From contig PGZZ01000007.1 in the NCBI GenBank assembly GCA_002841545.1, positions 124,001 to 188,000 on the forward strand: a DNA stretch of 64,000 nt, in the 5' to 3' direction. The DNA comes from Firmicutes bacterium HGW-Firmicutes-16 (lineage in GTDB: Bacteria > Bacillota > Clostridia > Oscillospirales > Oscillospiraceae). Numbering within the stretch: position 1 is the first letter of the stretch; each line of letters opens with the position of its first letter. A program made the translations under genes and the position numbers. The notes beneath the pieces were generated by a model. That model was given only the letters and a program-made list of their open reading frames with translations. It was not told the DNA's origin and did no database searches. Shown one piece after another: positions 53,417 through 61,215 of the stretch.

Positions 53417-53809
53417 CTATCTAATAATATCGATGAACTTAATCGAATAAAGATCGGATATTACAAGGTCATCTGAATTTTGTGGCTGGAGAATTATATA
53501 ATTAACTCCCACTTCACGTAATACACCGTTTCTATCTATAAGAGGCCCATTTGTTCCAATCAGGTATTGAACTCGCATATATTGGCCAATATACCACCTT
53601 AATAACCCCGCCATATAAAATGGGCTCTCCATTGTTGCTGGCACAGGATTAACAGAAGGAAGAACGGCAGGAGGCTGTATTCCGGGAATTACAGGCATTA
53701 CATCCCTTGGATGTGTTGATGGGCTAGTAGGCGGTAAAACTGTTTGTTGATCCATTCCACTTAGATAGTTATACCTTTCCTGAAAACTGGGCGTTTGATT
53801 TATTGCCAT
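53417..53809 (-). CDS. GerQ-like spore protein
   Basis: 130 aa. Proline-rich N-terminal half (QTVLPPTSPSTHPRDVMPVIPGIQPPAVLP) and a C-terminal domain near 70-130 (YMAGLLRWYIGQYMRVQYLIGTN, NYIILQPQNSDDLVISDLYSIKFID) that follows the GerQ spore-coat pattern of an N-terminal tail and a compact beta domain. In Bacillus GerQ is needed for CwlJ placement, and a CwlJ-like gene lies directly upstream. AGGAG sits ten bases before ATG 53809. Divergence is high, so the name is an inference from shape and place. Confidence 0.65.
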   Translation of the reverse strand: MAINQTPSFQERYNYLSGMDQQTVLPPTSPSTHPRDVMPVIPGIQPPAVLPSVNPVPATMESPFYMAGLLRWYIGQYMRVQYLIGTNGPLIDRNGVLREVGVNYIILQPQNSDDLVISDLYSIKFIDIIR

Positions 53810-53835
53810 GCTATATTTACTCCTTTCCTTTCGTA

Positions 53836-54279
53836 TCAAGTTAACGCGTAAAGCGAAGTTGGTATGAAAAAGCAATGCTGAACGACTCTATTTAACTGTA
53901 CACCGGCCCTATTATAAGGAAAATATGGCGGGCATTCAGGAACAAAAGGATTCATGTACCAAAGCGTATCAACGACCCCGGGATGAACGTTTCCTGCAAG
54001 TGCCCAATCTGCGACATCATAGTGTATCTGGTCAGGCGAAATGTTCCAGACATTTTGTGGATTTGGAACACCTCTTAGTGTTGTTCTTAAGCAATCAAAC
54101 TGTCCAGGCTGTTCTAATACCCTTCTTAAGTCTCCTTGCCCAACCCTAAGGTACTCGCCATAAGCTACATGAACTCTATTCATAATGGTTGAAGCCACAG
54201 CTTCCATTCCATTTATACCTTCACCACCAGCTTCACATTTTATCATTCTCGCGAATAATTCTCTTGTTGGCATAGGCAT
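53836..54279 (-). CDS. Cell-wall hydrolase CwlJ/SleB family, spore cortex-lytic
   Basis: 147 aa, CwlJ size (SleB is much longer). Hydrolase_2 domain with the catalytic Glu region (MIKCEAGGEGINGMEAVASTIMNRV) and HPGVVDTLWYMNPFVPECPPYFPYN at the end. No signal peptide, as in CwlJ. Degrades spore cortex peptidoglycan at germination. GGTGAT lies before the ATG. Adjacent to the GerQ-like gene, as in Bacillus. Confidence 0.88.
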   Translation of the reverse strand: MPMPTRELFARMIKCEAGGEGINGMEAVASTIMNRVHVAYGEYLRVGQGDLRRVLEQPGQFDCLRTTLRGVPNPQNVWNISPDQIHYDVADWALAGNVHPGVVDTLWYMNPFVPECPPYFPYNRAGVQLNRVVQHCFFIPTSLYALT

Positions 54280-54403
54280 ATTAATATCACCACTTATATT
54301 TTTTAATTATATTTAGTCTTATATACTATATGCATTGCCTTTTAAAACTGCTTTCAGGAAATAGAGGATATTAATTAGAAAAAACTGAAGGACGTGATAT
54401 AAA

Positions 54404-54547
54404 ATGGCAAGCCCGAGGCTTAAGCTTCTATATATAATGAAAATACTCCTTAAAAAAACGGATGAAAATCACGCTCTGTCAATCAATGAGCGAGAAACAA
54501 AAACCATTTCACCCCAGTCGAAGTTTTCCCTACAGATAGAGTGCTAG
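54404..54547 (+). pseudogene. WYL-type regulator, N-terminal stub
   Basis: Reads MASPRLKLLYIMKILLKKTD then ENHALSINERETKTISPQSKF and stops after 47 aa. Start and first 29 residues fit the HTH of WYL-domain regulators (usual SPKLKLLYILKILLEKTDENHPLT), after which the sequence is unrelated and ends early. A GGACGTGATATAAA precedes the ATG. Either dead or a very short leftover. Confidence 0.6.
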
Positions 54548-54816
54548 GCTTCTCAATAAAAACGGCCGATTCCTGATGCTGTCTTAGCCACTCCTTAAAT
54601 AGATTCTGGTTATTTACTTATGCCTACATGCTTATTTAGACATAAATTATCATAAGTTTTAATTTCAACTTAACCTTAATTTTTTGGCCCTCGAGCAATA
54701 AGGTGTCCATACTTTTGGGTTTTACATAAAGCAGAACTTTACATCTGTCAACGATCTGGGGTTTCTTATTTGTGATAAAGTCCGAATTTCCTAGGTTTTC
54801 GCAATTCCTTATACAT

Positions 54817-54863
54817 CTGAACGATTACCCCTTACCCCTGAACGATTCCTATATTCCTGAACG
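54817..54863. repeat. Triple CTGAACG direct repeat, possible IS end
   Basis: CTGAACG(A/G) at 54817, 54838 and 54857, spaced 21 and 19 bases, after a run of unrelated AT-rich sequence at 54.6-54.8 kb. Multiple direct repeats near an end are typical of IS21-type elements. No transposase remains here. Confidence 0.4.
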
Positions 54864-54911
54864 GCAACAAAAACGTGTGCATTTGTAACTATTTCAAACT
54901 CCCTCAAAACC

Positions 54912-54958
54912 AACAACGGCTGCCTGTGATATTTAAATCACGAGCCGCCGTTGTTTCT
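54912..54958. terminator. Two-stem hairpin, terminator-like
   Basis: AACAACGGC/GCCGTTGTT outer stem with an inner GTGAT/ATCAC stem, then a T-rich tail on the plus strand. No obvious owner gene survives on that strand. Confidence 0.6.
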
Positions 54959-54965
54959 GCTTTTC

Positions 54966-55050
54966 AAAAAAGTCCTGATTTCAAAGGCTTTTCAGCCTTC
55001 GGACAAACAAATAAGGACTCGACCATTGTATGAACAGTCAAGTCCTTATA
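54966..55050. repeat. Dispersed hairpin repeat, copy 3
   Basis: Matches copies 1 and 2 from AAAAAAGTCCTGATTTCAAA through the AAGGCT-TTTC-AGCCTT hairpin, CGGACAAACAAATAAGGACT and the central stem, then stops at CCTTATA where the tRNA begins. On the minus strand it directly follows the tRNA CCA end and ends in GGACTTTTTT, so it may terminate that transcript. Confidence 0.75.
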
Positions 55051-55136
55051 TGGTGCCGGTGGCCGGACTCGAACCGGCACGCTGTCGCCAGCGGTGGATT
55101 TTGAGTCCACTACGTCTACCATTCCATCACACCGGC
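55051..55136 (-). tRNA. tRNA-Leu (CAA)
   Basis: 86 nt including an encoded CCA. Acceptor stem GCCGGTG/CACCGGC pairs fully; long variable arm as in class II tRNAs; T loop GGTTCGAGTCC; anticodon loop CTCAAAA gives anticodon CAA (leucine, codon UUG). On the minus strand. Confidence 0.95.
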
Positions 55137-55282
55137 GTGTGACAAGGGTCATTATACAACAGCGCCTCCATTTTTTCAAGTGCCAATTTTCCAGCCGCAG
55201 TATTCACTTTGCGGTTAAAATACGCTGCACTGCATATCCTTCCTAACTCTGATAGGTTTCTAAATAATATTCATCATTTCTC

Positions 55283-55311
55283 TTTACAAATACCCCACTA
55301 GGGTATATTAT
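55283..55311 (+). promoter_or_regulatory. Promoter of the copA operon
   Basis: TTTACA, 17 bases, TATTAT; the spacer is occupied by the first CsoR box, so binding would block polymerase. Confidence 0.65.
55290..55306 (+). promoter_or_regulatory. CsoR-type operator 1
   Basis: ATACCC, five bases, GGGTAT, inside the promoter spacer. Confidence 0.75.
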
Positions 55312-55315
55312 ACCA

Positions 55316-55332
55316 ATACCCCCATAGGGTAT
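55316..55332 (+). promoter_or_regulatory. CsoR-type operator 2
   Basis: ATACCC, five bases, GGGTAT, 26 bases centre to centre from the first box and just before the copA ribosome binding site. Confidence 0.75.
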
Positions 55333-55345
55333 TGGAGATGAACGT

Positions 55346-57586
55346 ATGAAAGAAGAGACCTATGACATCGGCGGAATGCACTGTGCCGCCTGCTCCTCGG
55401 CAATCGAGCGCGTAACGAGGAAGCTTGAGGGCGTCGAGCGCAGCGATGTTAACCTGCCGATGAACCGCATGACGATTGTATATGACGAAAGTCTTGTGAA
55501 TCCTGAACAGATAATATCAAAAATCGAGAAAGCCGGATTCACTGCGAACCCACGGAACAAAGAAATTGCAAGAGAGTCAAAATCTGACAGTGACGGAAAA
55601 AAAGAGCTACTTGAAGATCGCAGAGGTTTAATAACCGCGGCGGTGCTTTCCATCCTGCTGCTCTATGTCTCCATGGGCACGATGCTGGTCAAAAGCCTCC
55701 CCCTGCCAAATATCATCGGGATGGAATCTCACCCCACGAACTTTGCGCTTACGGAGCTTCTGCTCACGATTCCAATTCTTTATATCGGGAAGCGCTTTTT
55801 TATAAGCGGTTTTTATTCGCTCCTTCACTGGAATCCGAACATGGATACGCTGGTCGCCGTGAGCTGCAGTGCGTCTTTCCTCTATAGCCTAGCTAACATC
55901 TTCCTGCTCACGGACAATCCGCATGTGATTCACAGCCTATATTTTGAGTCTGCGGCGATAGTCATAACGCTCGTCCTTCTCGGAAAGCACCTTGAAGAGA
56001 GTAGCAAGGAAAAGACCAAACATGCCATTACGAAGCTCATGGAACTCACGCCCGAAACGGCGATTCTCGTACTTGAGGATAAGCAGTGGGAAGTACCGAC
56101 AGACACTCTGAAAAAGGGCGACCTCGTACTTGTCAAGTCAGGCTCGAAGGTACCGCTTGACGGACGTGTGACAAAGGGTGAGGGCAGCTCGGACGAAGCA
56201 ATGCTTACCGGCGAAAGTATGCCGGTTGAAAAATCCGTCGGAAGCGAAATCATAGGCGGAAGCATACTCGTCAGCGGAGCCGTCTTTGCCGAAATAACCC
56301 GTGTCGGCGAGGAAACGACACTTTCAAAAATCATCAAATTCATTGAGGACGCTCAGGGCAAAAAAGCTCCGATTTCAAAAATCGCAGACAGAGTGGCAGG
56401 CGTATTCGTCCCAATAGTAATAGCAATTGCCGTTATTGCTCTCGCCGTATGGCTAATAGCAGGTGAGGAATTCTCATTTGCGCTTCAAATATTCACATCG
56501 ATTCTTGTCATCGCCTGTCCATGCGCTATGGGGCTTGCGACTCCGACCGCGATAATTGTTGGCACAGGTCTTGGCGCAACAAGAGGCATACTCATTCGCA
56601 GCGGTGAGGCGCTCGAAATCACACACAAAGCAGACGTAGTTGTCCTAGACAAGACTGGAACCGTTACGGAGGGAAAGCCACGCGTTACAGAAATCATTTC
56701 TAATGAGATTTCCGAAAACGAGCTACTCGCTCTAGTGGCAGGAGCCGAGAGCCTTTCCGATCACCCTTTGGCAAAAGCAATAACTGCAGAAGCCAGCGTC
56801 AGAGGTCTATCCCTCGCGTCCGTTTCATCCTTCGAAAATCTCACCGGTCTGGGCATCAAGGCAAAGCTCCAAAATGGGCAAACTCTGCTTGTAGGTAATG
56901 TGAAGCTTATTGAAATGGCGGGCATATCGGTTGAAAAATATTCATCGGACCTTTTCCGCCTAGCCTCGCAGGGGCAAATTCCAATGCTGGTGGTAAAGGA
57001 TGTATCTGTTCTCGGTATTATTAGCGTTGCAGATACCGTTAAAGTGGGCAGCAAAGATGCAATTTCAGAGCTCCGCGCTCTAGGCATAAAAACTATCCTT
57101 CTCACAGGTGACAGCAGCGCTGCCGCAAGGTATATCGGCTCCATCGTCGGAACGGACGAAGTCATCGCCGAAGTTCTGCCGAACGACAAGTCGGCGGTCA
57201 TTGAGAGGCTGCAAAGAGAAGGCAAAACCGTGATGATGGTCGGAGACGGAATAAATGATGCTCCGGCTCTCGCGCAGGCAGATATCGGCTGTGCAATCGG
57301 TAGCGGCAGTGACGTCGCAATCGAATCTGCCGAACTTGTCCTTATGAAAAGCGACCTGAACGACGTCCACACCGCAATTAAGCTTAGCCGACTCACGATA
57401 CGCAATATTAAGCAAAATCTATTTTGGGCGTTTTTCTACAACATTTTAGGAATTCCAATTGCGGCGGGTATACTTTACCCTAGCCTCGGGCTTCTGCTCA
57501 GTCCCATGATAGGGGCTCTCGCAATGTCGCTCAGTTCAATTTTTGTCGTAACGAACGCTCTGAGATTAAGGGGGAAAAAGCTGTGA
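55346..57586 (+). CDS. copA: Copper-exporting P1B-type ATPase
   Basis: 746 aa. One N-terminal HMA domain with GMHCAACSSAIERV, then membrane segments, TGES actuator motif, the CPC of CPCAMGLATP in the metal pathway, DKTGT phosphorylation site, SDHPLA and GDGINDAPALAQAD hinge. Exports Cu(I). Start ATG has GGAG upstream. The stop overlaps the csoR start. Two CsoR-type boxes precede the operon. Confidence 0.96.
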   Translation: MKEETYDIGGMHCAACSSAIERVTRKLEGVERSDVNLPMNRMTIVYDESLVNPEQIISKIEKAGFTANPRNKEIARESKSDSDGKKELLEDRRGLITAAVLSILLLYVSMGTMLVKSLPLPNIIGMESHPTNFALTELLLTIPILYIGKRFFISGFYSLLHWNPNMDTLVAVSCSASFLYSLANIFLLTDNPHVIHSLYFESAAIVITLVLLGKHLEESSKEKTKHAITKLMELTPETAILVLEDKQWEVPTDTLKKGDLVLVKSGSKVPLDGRVTKGEGSSDEAMLTGESMPVEKSVGSEIIGGSILVSGAVFAEITRVGEETTLSKIIKFIEDAQGKKAPISKIADRVAGVFVPIVIAIAVIALAVWLIAGEEFSFALQIFTSILVIACPCAMGLATPTAIIVGTGLGATRGILIRSGEALEITHKADVVVLDKTGTVTEGKPRVTEIISNEISENELLALVAGAESLSDHPLAKAITAEASVRGLSLASVSSFENLTGLGIKAKLQNGQTLLVGNVKLIEMAGISVEKYSSDLFRLASQGQIPMLVVKDVSVLGIISVADTVKVGSKDAISELRALGIKTILLTGDSSAAARYIGSIVGTDEVIAEVLPNDKSAVIERLQREGKTVMMVGDGINDAPALAQADIGCAIGSGSDVAIESAELVLMKSDLNDVHTAIKLSRLTIRNIKQNLFWAFFYNILGIPIAAGILYPSLGLLLSPMIGALAMSLSSIFVVTNALRLRGKKL

Positions 57587-57867
57587 TGAATAAAACAAAG
57601 CACCGCGATGAGGACGAGCTCCGCTCACTGATGAACCGCCTGAGCCGCATTGAGGGACAGGTGCGGGGAGTCAAAAAAATGCTTGAGGACGAAGCCTACT
57701 GTACCGATGTTTTAACGCAGGTGACGGCAATTCAAGCGGCACTGAATGCCTTCAACAGGGAACTTCTCGCAAACCATATAAAGAGCTGTGTGGTCGACGA
57801 CATCAGAAACGGCAGCAACGAAGTTGTTGACGACCTTGTCGCCACGCTTCAAAAGCTAATGAAATGA
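57586..57867 (+). CDS. csoR: Copper-sensing repressor CsoR
   Basis: About 93 aa, all-helical. Carries the Cys-His-Cys Cu(I) ligand set (C39, H64, C68 counting from ATG 57586) in LEDEAYCTDVLTQVTAIQAAL and ANHIKSCV. Copper binding releases it from DNA. Start overlaps the copA stop by one base; a GTG one codon earlier is the alternative. Confidence 0.92.
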   Translation: MNKTKHRDEDELRSLMNRLSRIEGQVRGVKKMLEDEAYCTDVLTQVTAIQAALNAFNRELLANHIKSCVVDDIRNGSNEVVDDLVATLQKLMK

Positions 57868-57893
57868 ATAATAAAATCTAGGAGGAAAACAGT

Positions 57894-58085
57894 ATGCTAT
57901 TAAAAGTACCGGATATGAACTGCGAACACTGTGTCAGCCGTATTACTAAGGTTCTGGAGGAACAAAAGCTCAATTTCAAGGTCTCCTTGGGCGACAAGAC
58001 TGTCGAAATCGATGGTGACAAAACCGCAATCAACTCTGCAATCTCTGCAATGGATGGCATCGGCTACGATGCATTCGCAACTTAA
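57894..58085 (+). CDS. copZ: Copper chaperone CopZ
   Basis: 63 aa, a single HMA domain with MNCEHC at about 8-13. Delivers Cu(I) to CopA. AGGAGG precedes the ATG. Last gene of copA-csoR-copZ. Confidence 0.93.
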   Translation: MLLKVPDMNCEHCVSRITKVLEEQKLNFKVSLGDKTVEIDGDKTAINSAISAMDGIGYDAFAT

Positions 58086-58095
58086 GAAGCACTAT

Positions 58096-58131
58096 AAAAG
58101 TGGCCCCCTGTTGGGTGCCACTTTTGTTTTT
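58096..58131 (+). terminator. Terminator of the copper operon
   Basis: Nine-bp stem AAAAGTGGC/GCCACTTTT, 12-base loop, then T-rich tail. Confidence 0.85.
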
Positions 58132-58149
58132 AGAATAAAGCCGTTACAG

Positions 58150-58818
58150 TTATTGCGCTTCCTCAAGATTGACAGCGTTACTAAAAGTTGAGAACATACT
58201 GATTGCATGACGCTTTGAAACAACTTCCCAGTTGACTATTTTGAAATACGCGTCGATATAATCCGCCCTGCGGTTCTGATAATCAAGATAGTACGCATGC
58301 TCCCAGACATCGATTGTCAGAAGGGGCTTCAAACCGTCCTTGAGCGGTGTTTCCTGATTCAATGTGCGAACGATTTTTAGCTTCGCGTCGGCATCAACGG
58401 CAAGCCATGCCCAGCCGGAGCCGAACTGCGCTAAAGCCGCCTTTTTGAGCTCGGCAAGGAAGTTTTCAAAAGAGCCGAAAGCCACAACAATTGCGTCCTC
58501 GAACTTCTTTGTGGGCACGGTCGAGCCCTCTAACGCCAGAGCTTCAAAATAGAAGTTGTGATTGAACACTCCGCCGCCGTTGTTTGTTACTGCCGTCGCA
58601 ATTTCAGTCGGGAGCTTATCGAGGCTGCTCAGAAGCTCCTCAAGGTTTTTTTTGCGGAACTCCTTCGAGCCCCCCTCAAGCGCCGCGTTGAGGTTATTCA
58701 CATAGGTCTGGTGGTGCTTGTCGTGGTGAAATTCAAGAGTCGTCTTACTGACGGACGGCTGGAGAGCCGAATAATCATAGGGCAGGACCATAAGGTCGAA
58801 CGGATACGAATTACTCAT
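58150..58818 (-). CDS. sodA: Fe/Mn superoxide dismutase
   Basis: 222 aa. Metal ligands and surroundings are present: FHHDKHHQTYVNNLN, FNHNFYFEAL and DVWEHAYYLDYQN. The NHNFYF and GSGWAWLAV patterns do not decide between Fe and Mn. No signal peptide. Removes superoxide, notable in an anaerobe. Own promoter just upstream. Confidence 0.95.
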   Translation of the reverse strand: MSNSYPFDLMVLPYDYSALQPSVSKTTLEFHHDKHHQTYVNNLNAALEGGSKEFRKKNLEELLSSLDKLPTEIATAVTNNGGGVFNHNFYFEALALEGSTVPTKKFEDAIVVAFGSFENFLAELKKAALAQFGSGWAWLAVDADAKLKIVRTLNQETPLKDGLKPLLTIDVWEHAYYLDYQNRRADYIDAYFKIVNWEVVSKRHAISMFSTFSNAVNLEEAQ

Positions 58819-58895
58819 TTAATAGTTTCCTTTATTATAGTTTCCATTAAAAACTGCACTCGAACTGCGGAACAAGTGAAAATAATGTTGGATTT

Positions 58896-58924
58896 AGTCT
58901 AACATACGCCATTTTTTTAATCAA
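58896..58924 (-). promoter_or_regulatory. Promoter for sodA
   Basis: Minus strand TTGATT, 17 bases, TAGACT, about 75 bases before the ATG. Confidence 0.5.
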
Positions 58925-58938
58925 GCGGTATTTTAGTC

Positions 58939-59718
58939 TCAGATGGAGTAGGTATGGTCAAGCGGTCCCGAGCCGCGGCCTAAGTCCAGCCCCGCCTTCA
59001 GTGCGCCGGTTATATAGGCTTTCGCGTTCTCAACGCTCTTTTCAAGTGAAAATCCCTCGGCCAGATTGCAGGCAATTGCGGAGGAAAGCGTACAGCCAGT
59101 GCCATGCGTATTGGGATTATCGACTTTCTCGCCGTCAAACCACAGAGCTTTTCCGTCCGTATAAAGAAGGTCGCTCGCGTCATCCTCGAGGTGCCCGCCC
59201 TTGATGAGTATCGCACCCGAAATGCTTTTCGCAATAGACGAAGCGGCGCGGAGCATATCTTCCCTGTTTTCAATCTCAAAACCGCAGAGAGCCTCAGCTT
59301 CAGGTATATTGGGCGTAATTACTGTTCCGAGCGGCAGAAGCCTTGAGAGAAGCGCATTCATCGCGTCGTCCGAGAGCAGACGGCTGCCGCTGGTCGAAAC
59401 CATAACGGGGTCAACGACAATATTTTCTGCCTTATATTCAATTAGCTTGTCCGCAATCACGTTAATTATTGCCGAGCTCGATACCATACCGATTTTCACA
59501 GCATCGGGACGTATATCTGTGAAAATGCAATCAAGCTGGGATGCCACAAATTCTGGACTCGCCTCCATGATGCCAAAAACGCCTGTCGTATTCTGTGCCG
59601 TCAGCGCGGTAATAGCGCTCATCGCGTACATTTTGTGCACCGTTATCGTCTTAATATCCGCCTGAATGCCTGCGCCTCCGCTGCAATCCGAGCCCGCAAT
59701 AGTCAGCACCTTTTTCAT
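58939..59718 (-). CDS. thiD: Hydroxymethylpyrimidine (phosphate) kinase
   Basis: 259 aa, normal length. Starts MKKVLTIAGSDCSGGAGIQAD; contains VVDPVMVSTSG and the late signature NPNTHGTGCTLSSAIA. Phosphorylates HMP and HMP-P in thiamine synthesis. Last gene of the TPP-riboswitch operon; overlaps the thiE stop by four bases. Confidence 0.96.
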   Translation of the reverse strand: MKKVLTIAGSDCSGGAGIQADIKTITVHKMYAMSAITALTAQNTTGVFGIMEASPEFVASQLDCIFTDIRPDAVKIGMVSSSAIINVIADKLIEYKAENIVVDPVMVSTSGSRLLSDDAMNALLSRLLPLGTVITPNIPEAEALCGFEIENREDMLRAASSIAKSISGAILIKGGHLEDDASDLLYTDGKALWFDGEKVDNPNTHGTGCTLSSAIACNLAEGFSLEKSVENAKAYITGALKAGLDLGRGSGPLDHTYSI

Positions 59719-60374
59719 TTCTCCGCCTCGCCTTCTAGGGCCTTTTCCGCAAGCCCACGCAGTGTTCCAGTCGCCGTTTTAATGTCCTTTTCCGCAAAAA
59801 TTGCAGATACCACTGCAATGCCGTCTATGCCCGAGCCTGTGAGCTTTTCGATGTTTTGAGCGTTAATGCCTCCGATTGCGACGACGGGTATCGAAACCGC
59901 CGCACAAATTGACTTAAGCTCATCGTAAGGCACAAAGTCCGCATCCTTTTTGGTGGACGTAATGAACACCGCACCCACGCCGATATAGTCTGCCCCGCTC
60001 TTTTCCGCAAGCACCGCCTGCTCGACCGTCTGCGCGGAAACTCCGATGATTTTATTCGGTCCAAGCCTTTCGCGCACCTTAAACGCCTCCATGTCGGACT
60101 GCCCGACATGAGCTCCGTCAGCGTCGCACGCAAGCGCAATCTCAACACTGTCATTTATAACAAACGGCACACCGTATTTTCGGCAAAGGGCATTAACTTC
60201 AAGTGCCTCCGCCAGAAAATCGTCGTACTGAAGCTCCTTTTCACGAAGCTGTATCATTGTCGCGCCGCCCTTGAGGGCTTCCTCGACATCGCGCGAAAGC
60301 GTCCTGCCGTTTAGCCACGCTCTGTCCGTCACGGCGTAAAGCAGGAGGGCTTTTTTATCGAACTTTTTATTCAA
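59715..60374 (-). CDS. thiE: Thiamine-phosphate synthase
   Basis: 219 aa. TIM barrel with LLYAVTDRAWLNGRTL, GGATMIQLREKEL, HVGQSDM and IIGVSAQT; the pyrophosphate-binding Gly-rich parts are intact. Couples HMP-PP with thiazole phosphate. The TTG at 60374 has GGAAGGGATATAGTT before it; the longer open frame reads into thiM and is not used. Confidence 0.95.
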   Translation of the reverse strand: MNKKFDKKALLLYAVTDRAWLNGRTLSRDVEEALKGGATMIQLREKELQYDDFLAEALEVNALCRKYGVPFVINDSVEIALACDADGAHVGQSDMEAFKVRERLGPNKIIGVSAQTVEQAVLAEKSGADYIGVGAVFITSTKKDADFVPYDELKSICAAVSIPVVAIGGINAQNIEKLTGSGIDGIAVVSAIFAEKDIKTATGTLRGLAEKALEGEAEK

Positions 60375-60390
60375 AACTATATCCCTTCCA

Positions 60391-61215
60391 TCAAACGATT
60401 GTATACCGCGCACCCTTATCGAGTTCACTTTCATCCAATCTGTAAATCTCGTCGATGAGATAATTGCGAAAGCTCGAGTTACCCGCGTGATTTTTCGCCG
60501 TGGTGTCGTATGCCTTTTCGCCGCAGAGCCCCATCGCGCAGACCGCCGCCGCAGTCGCCTCAAGGACATTATCGGAATTTGCCGTGATGTATGCCGCCGT
60601 CATTGCCGTCAGCATACAGCCGCTGCCCGTTATGCGTGCCATCACGGGATGACCGTTCGTTATTACAAACGCTCGATTTGCGTCCGCAACTATATCGGTT
60701 GCTCCCGTTATTGCAATAACCGTACCTGTTGCCTTAGAAAACTCCTTAGCGAAAGCAACTACGCCCTCCAGAGTATCCTCCGTCACTGCGTCCGCAACGT
60801 TCGCGTCGACACCCTTTGTCGAGCCCGAACCAACCGCGAGGGTCTTAATTTCTGAAATATTCCCGCGGATGACTGTAAACTTCAGCTCGTCGAGCAGTCT
60901 TTTCGCCGTTTCTGTGCGCAGAGCGGATGCCCCCGCACCAACCGGGTCGAGAATGATGGGATGACCCAGTTCGTTTGCCTTTTTTCCCGCGAGCAGCATC
61001 GCCGGAATCGTTTCCTTGTTCAGCGTGCCGATGTTGATATTCAGCCCGCCGCAGATTGAGGTAATTTCCTCGACCTCGCCGCAGTCGTCGGACATAATGG
61101 GCGAAGCTCCGCAGGCGAGTAGGATGTTCGCGCAGTCGTTCACCGTAACATAGTTTGTGATGTTGTGTATTAGAGGGCTTTTCGCCCTCACGTTATCAAG
61201 GTATTTACCTAGCAT
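60391..61215 (-). CDS. thiM: Hydroxyethylthiazole kinase
   Basis: 274 aa. Starts MLGKYLDNVRAKSPLIHNIT; DPVGAGASALRTETA and the active-site Cys in ITGSGCMLTAM. Salvages thiazole. GGAGGT precedes ATG 61215. Starts 11 bases inside the end of cytX. Confidence 0.95.
   Translation of the reverse strand: MLGKYLDNVRAKSPLIHNITNYVTVNDCANILLACGASPIMSDDCGEVEEITSICGGLNINIGTLNKETIPAMLLAGKKANELGHPIILDPVGAGASALRTETAKRLLDELKFTVIRGNISEIKTLAVGSGSTKGVDANVADAVTEDTLEGVVAFAKEFSKATGTVIAITGATDIVADANRAFVITNGHPVMARITGSGCMLTAMTAAYITANSDNVLEATAAAVCAMGLCGEKAYDTTAKNHAGNSSFRNYLIDEIYRLDESELDKGARYTIV

Noticed and set aside
60375-60569. N-terminal extension of ThiE
   Set aside because: Basic nonsense composition overlapping thiM; a TTG with a good ribosome binding site lies at 60374.
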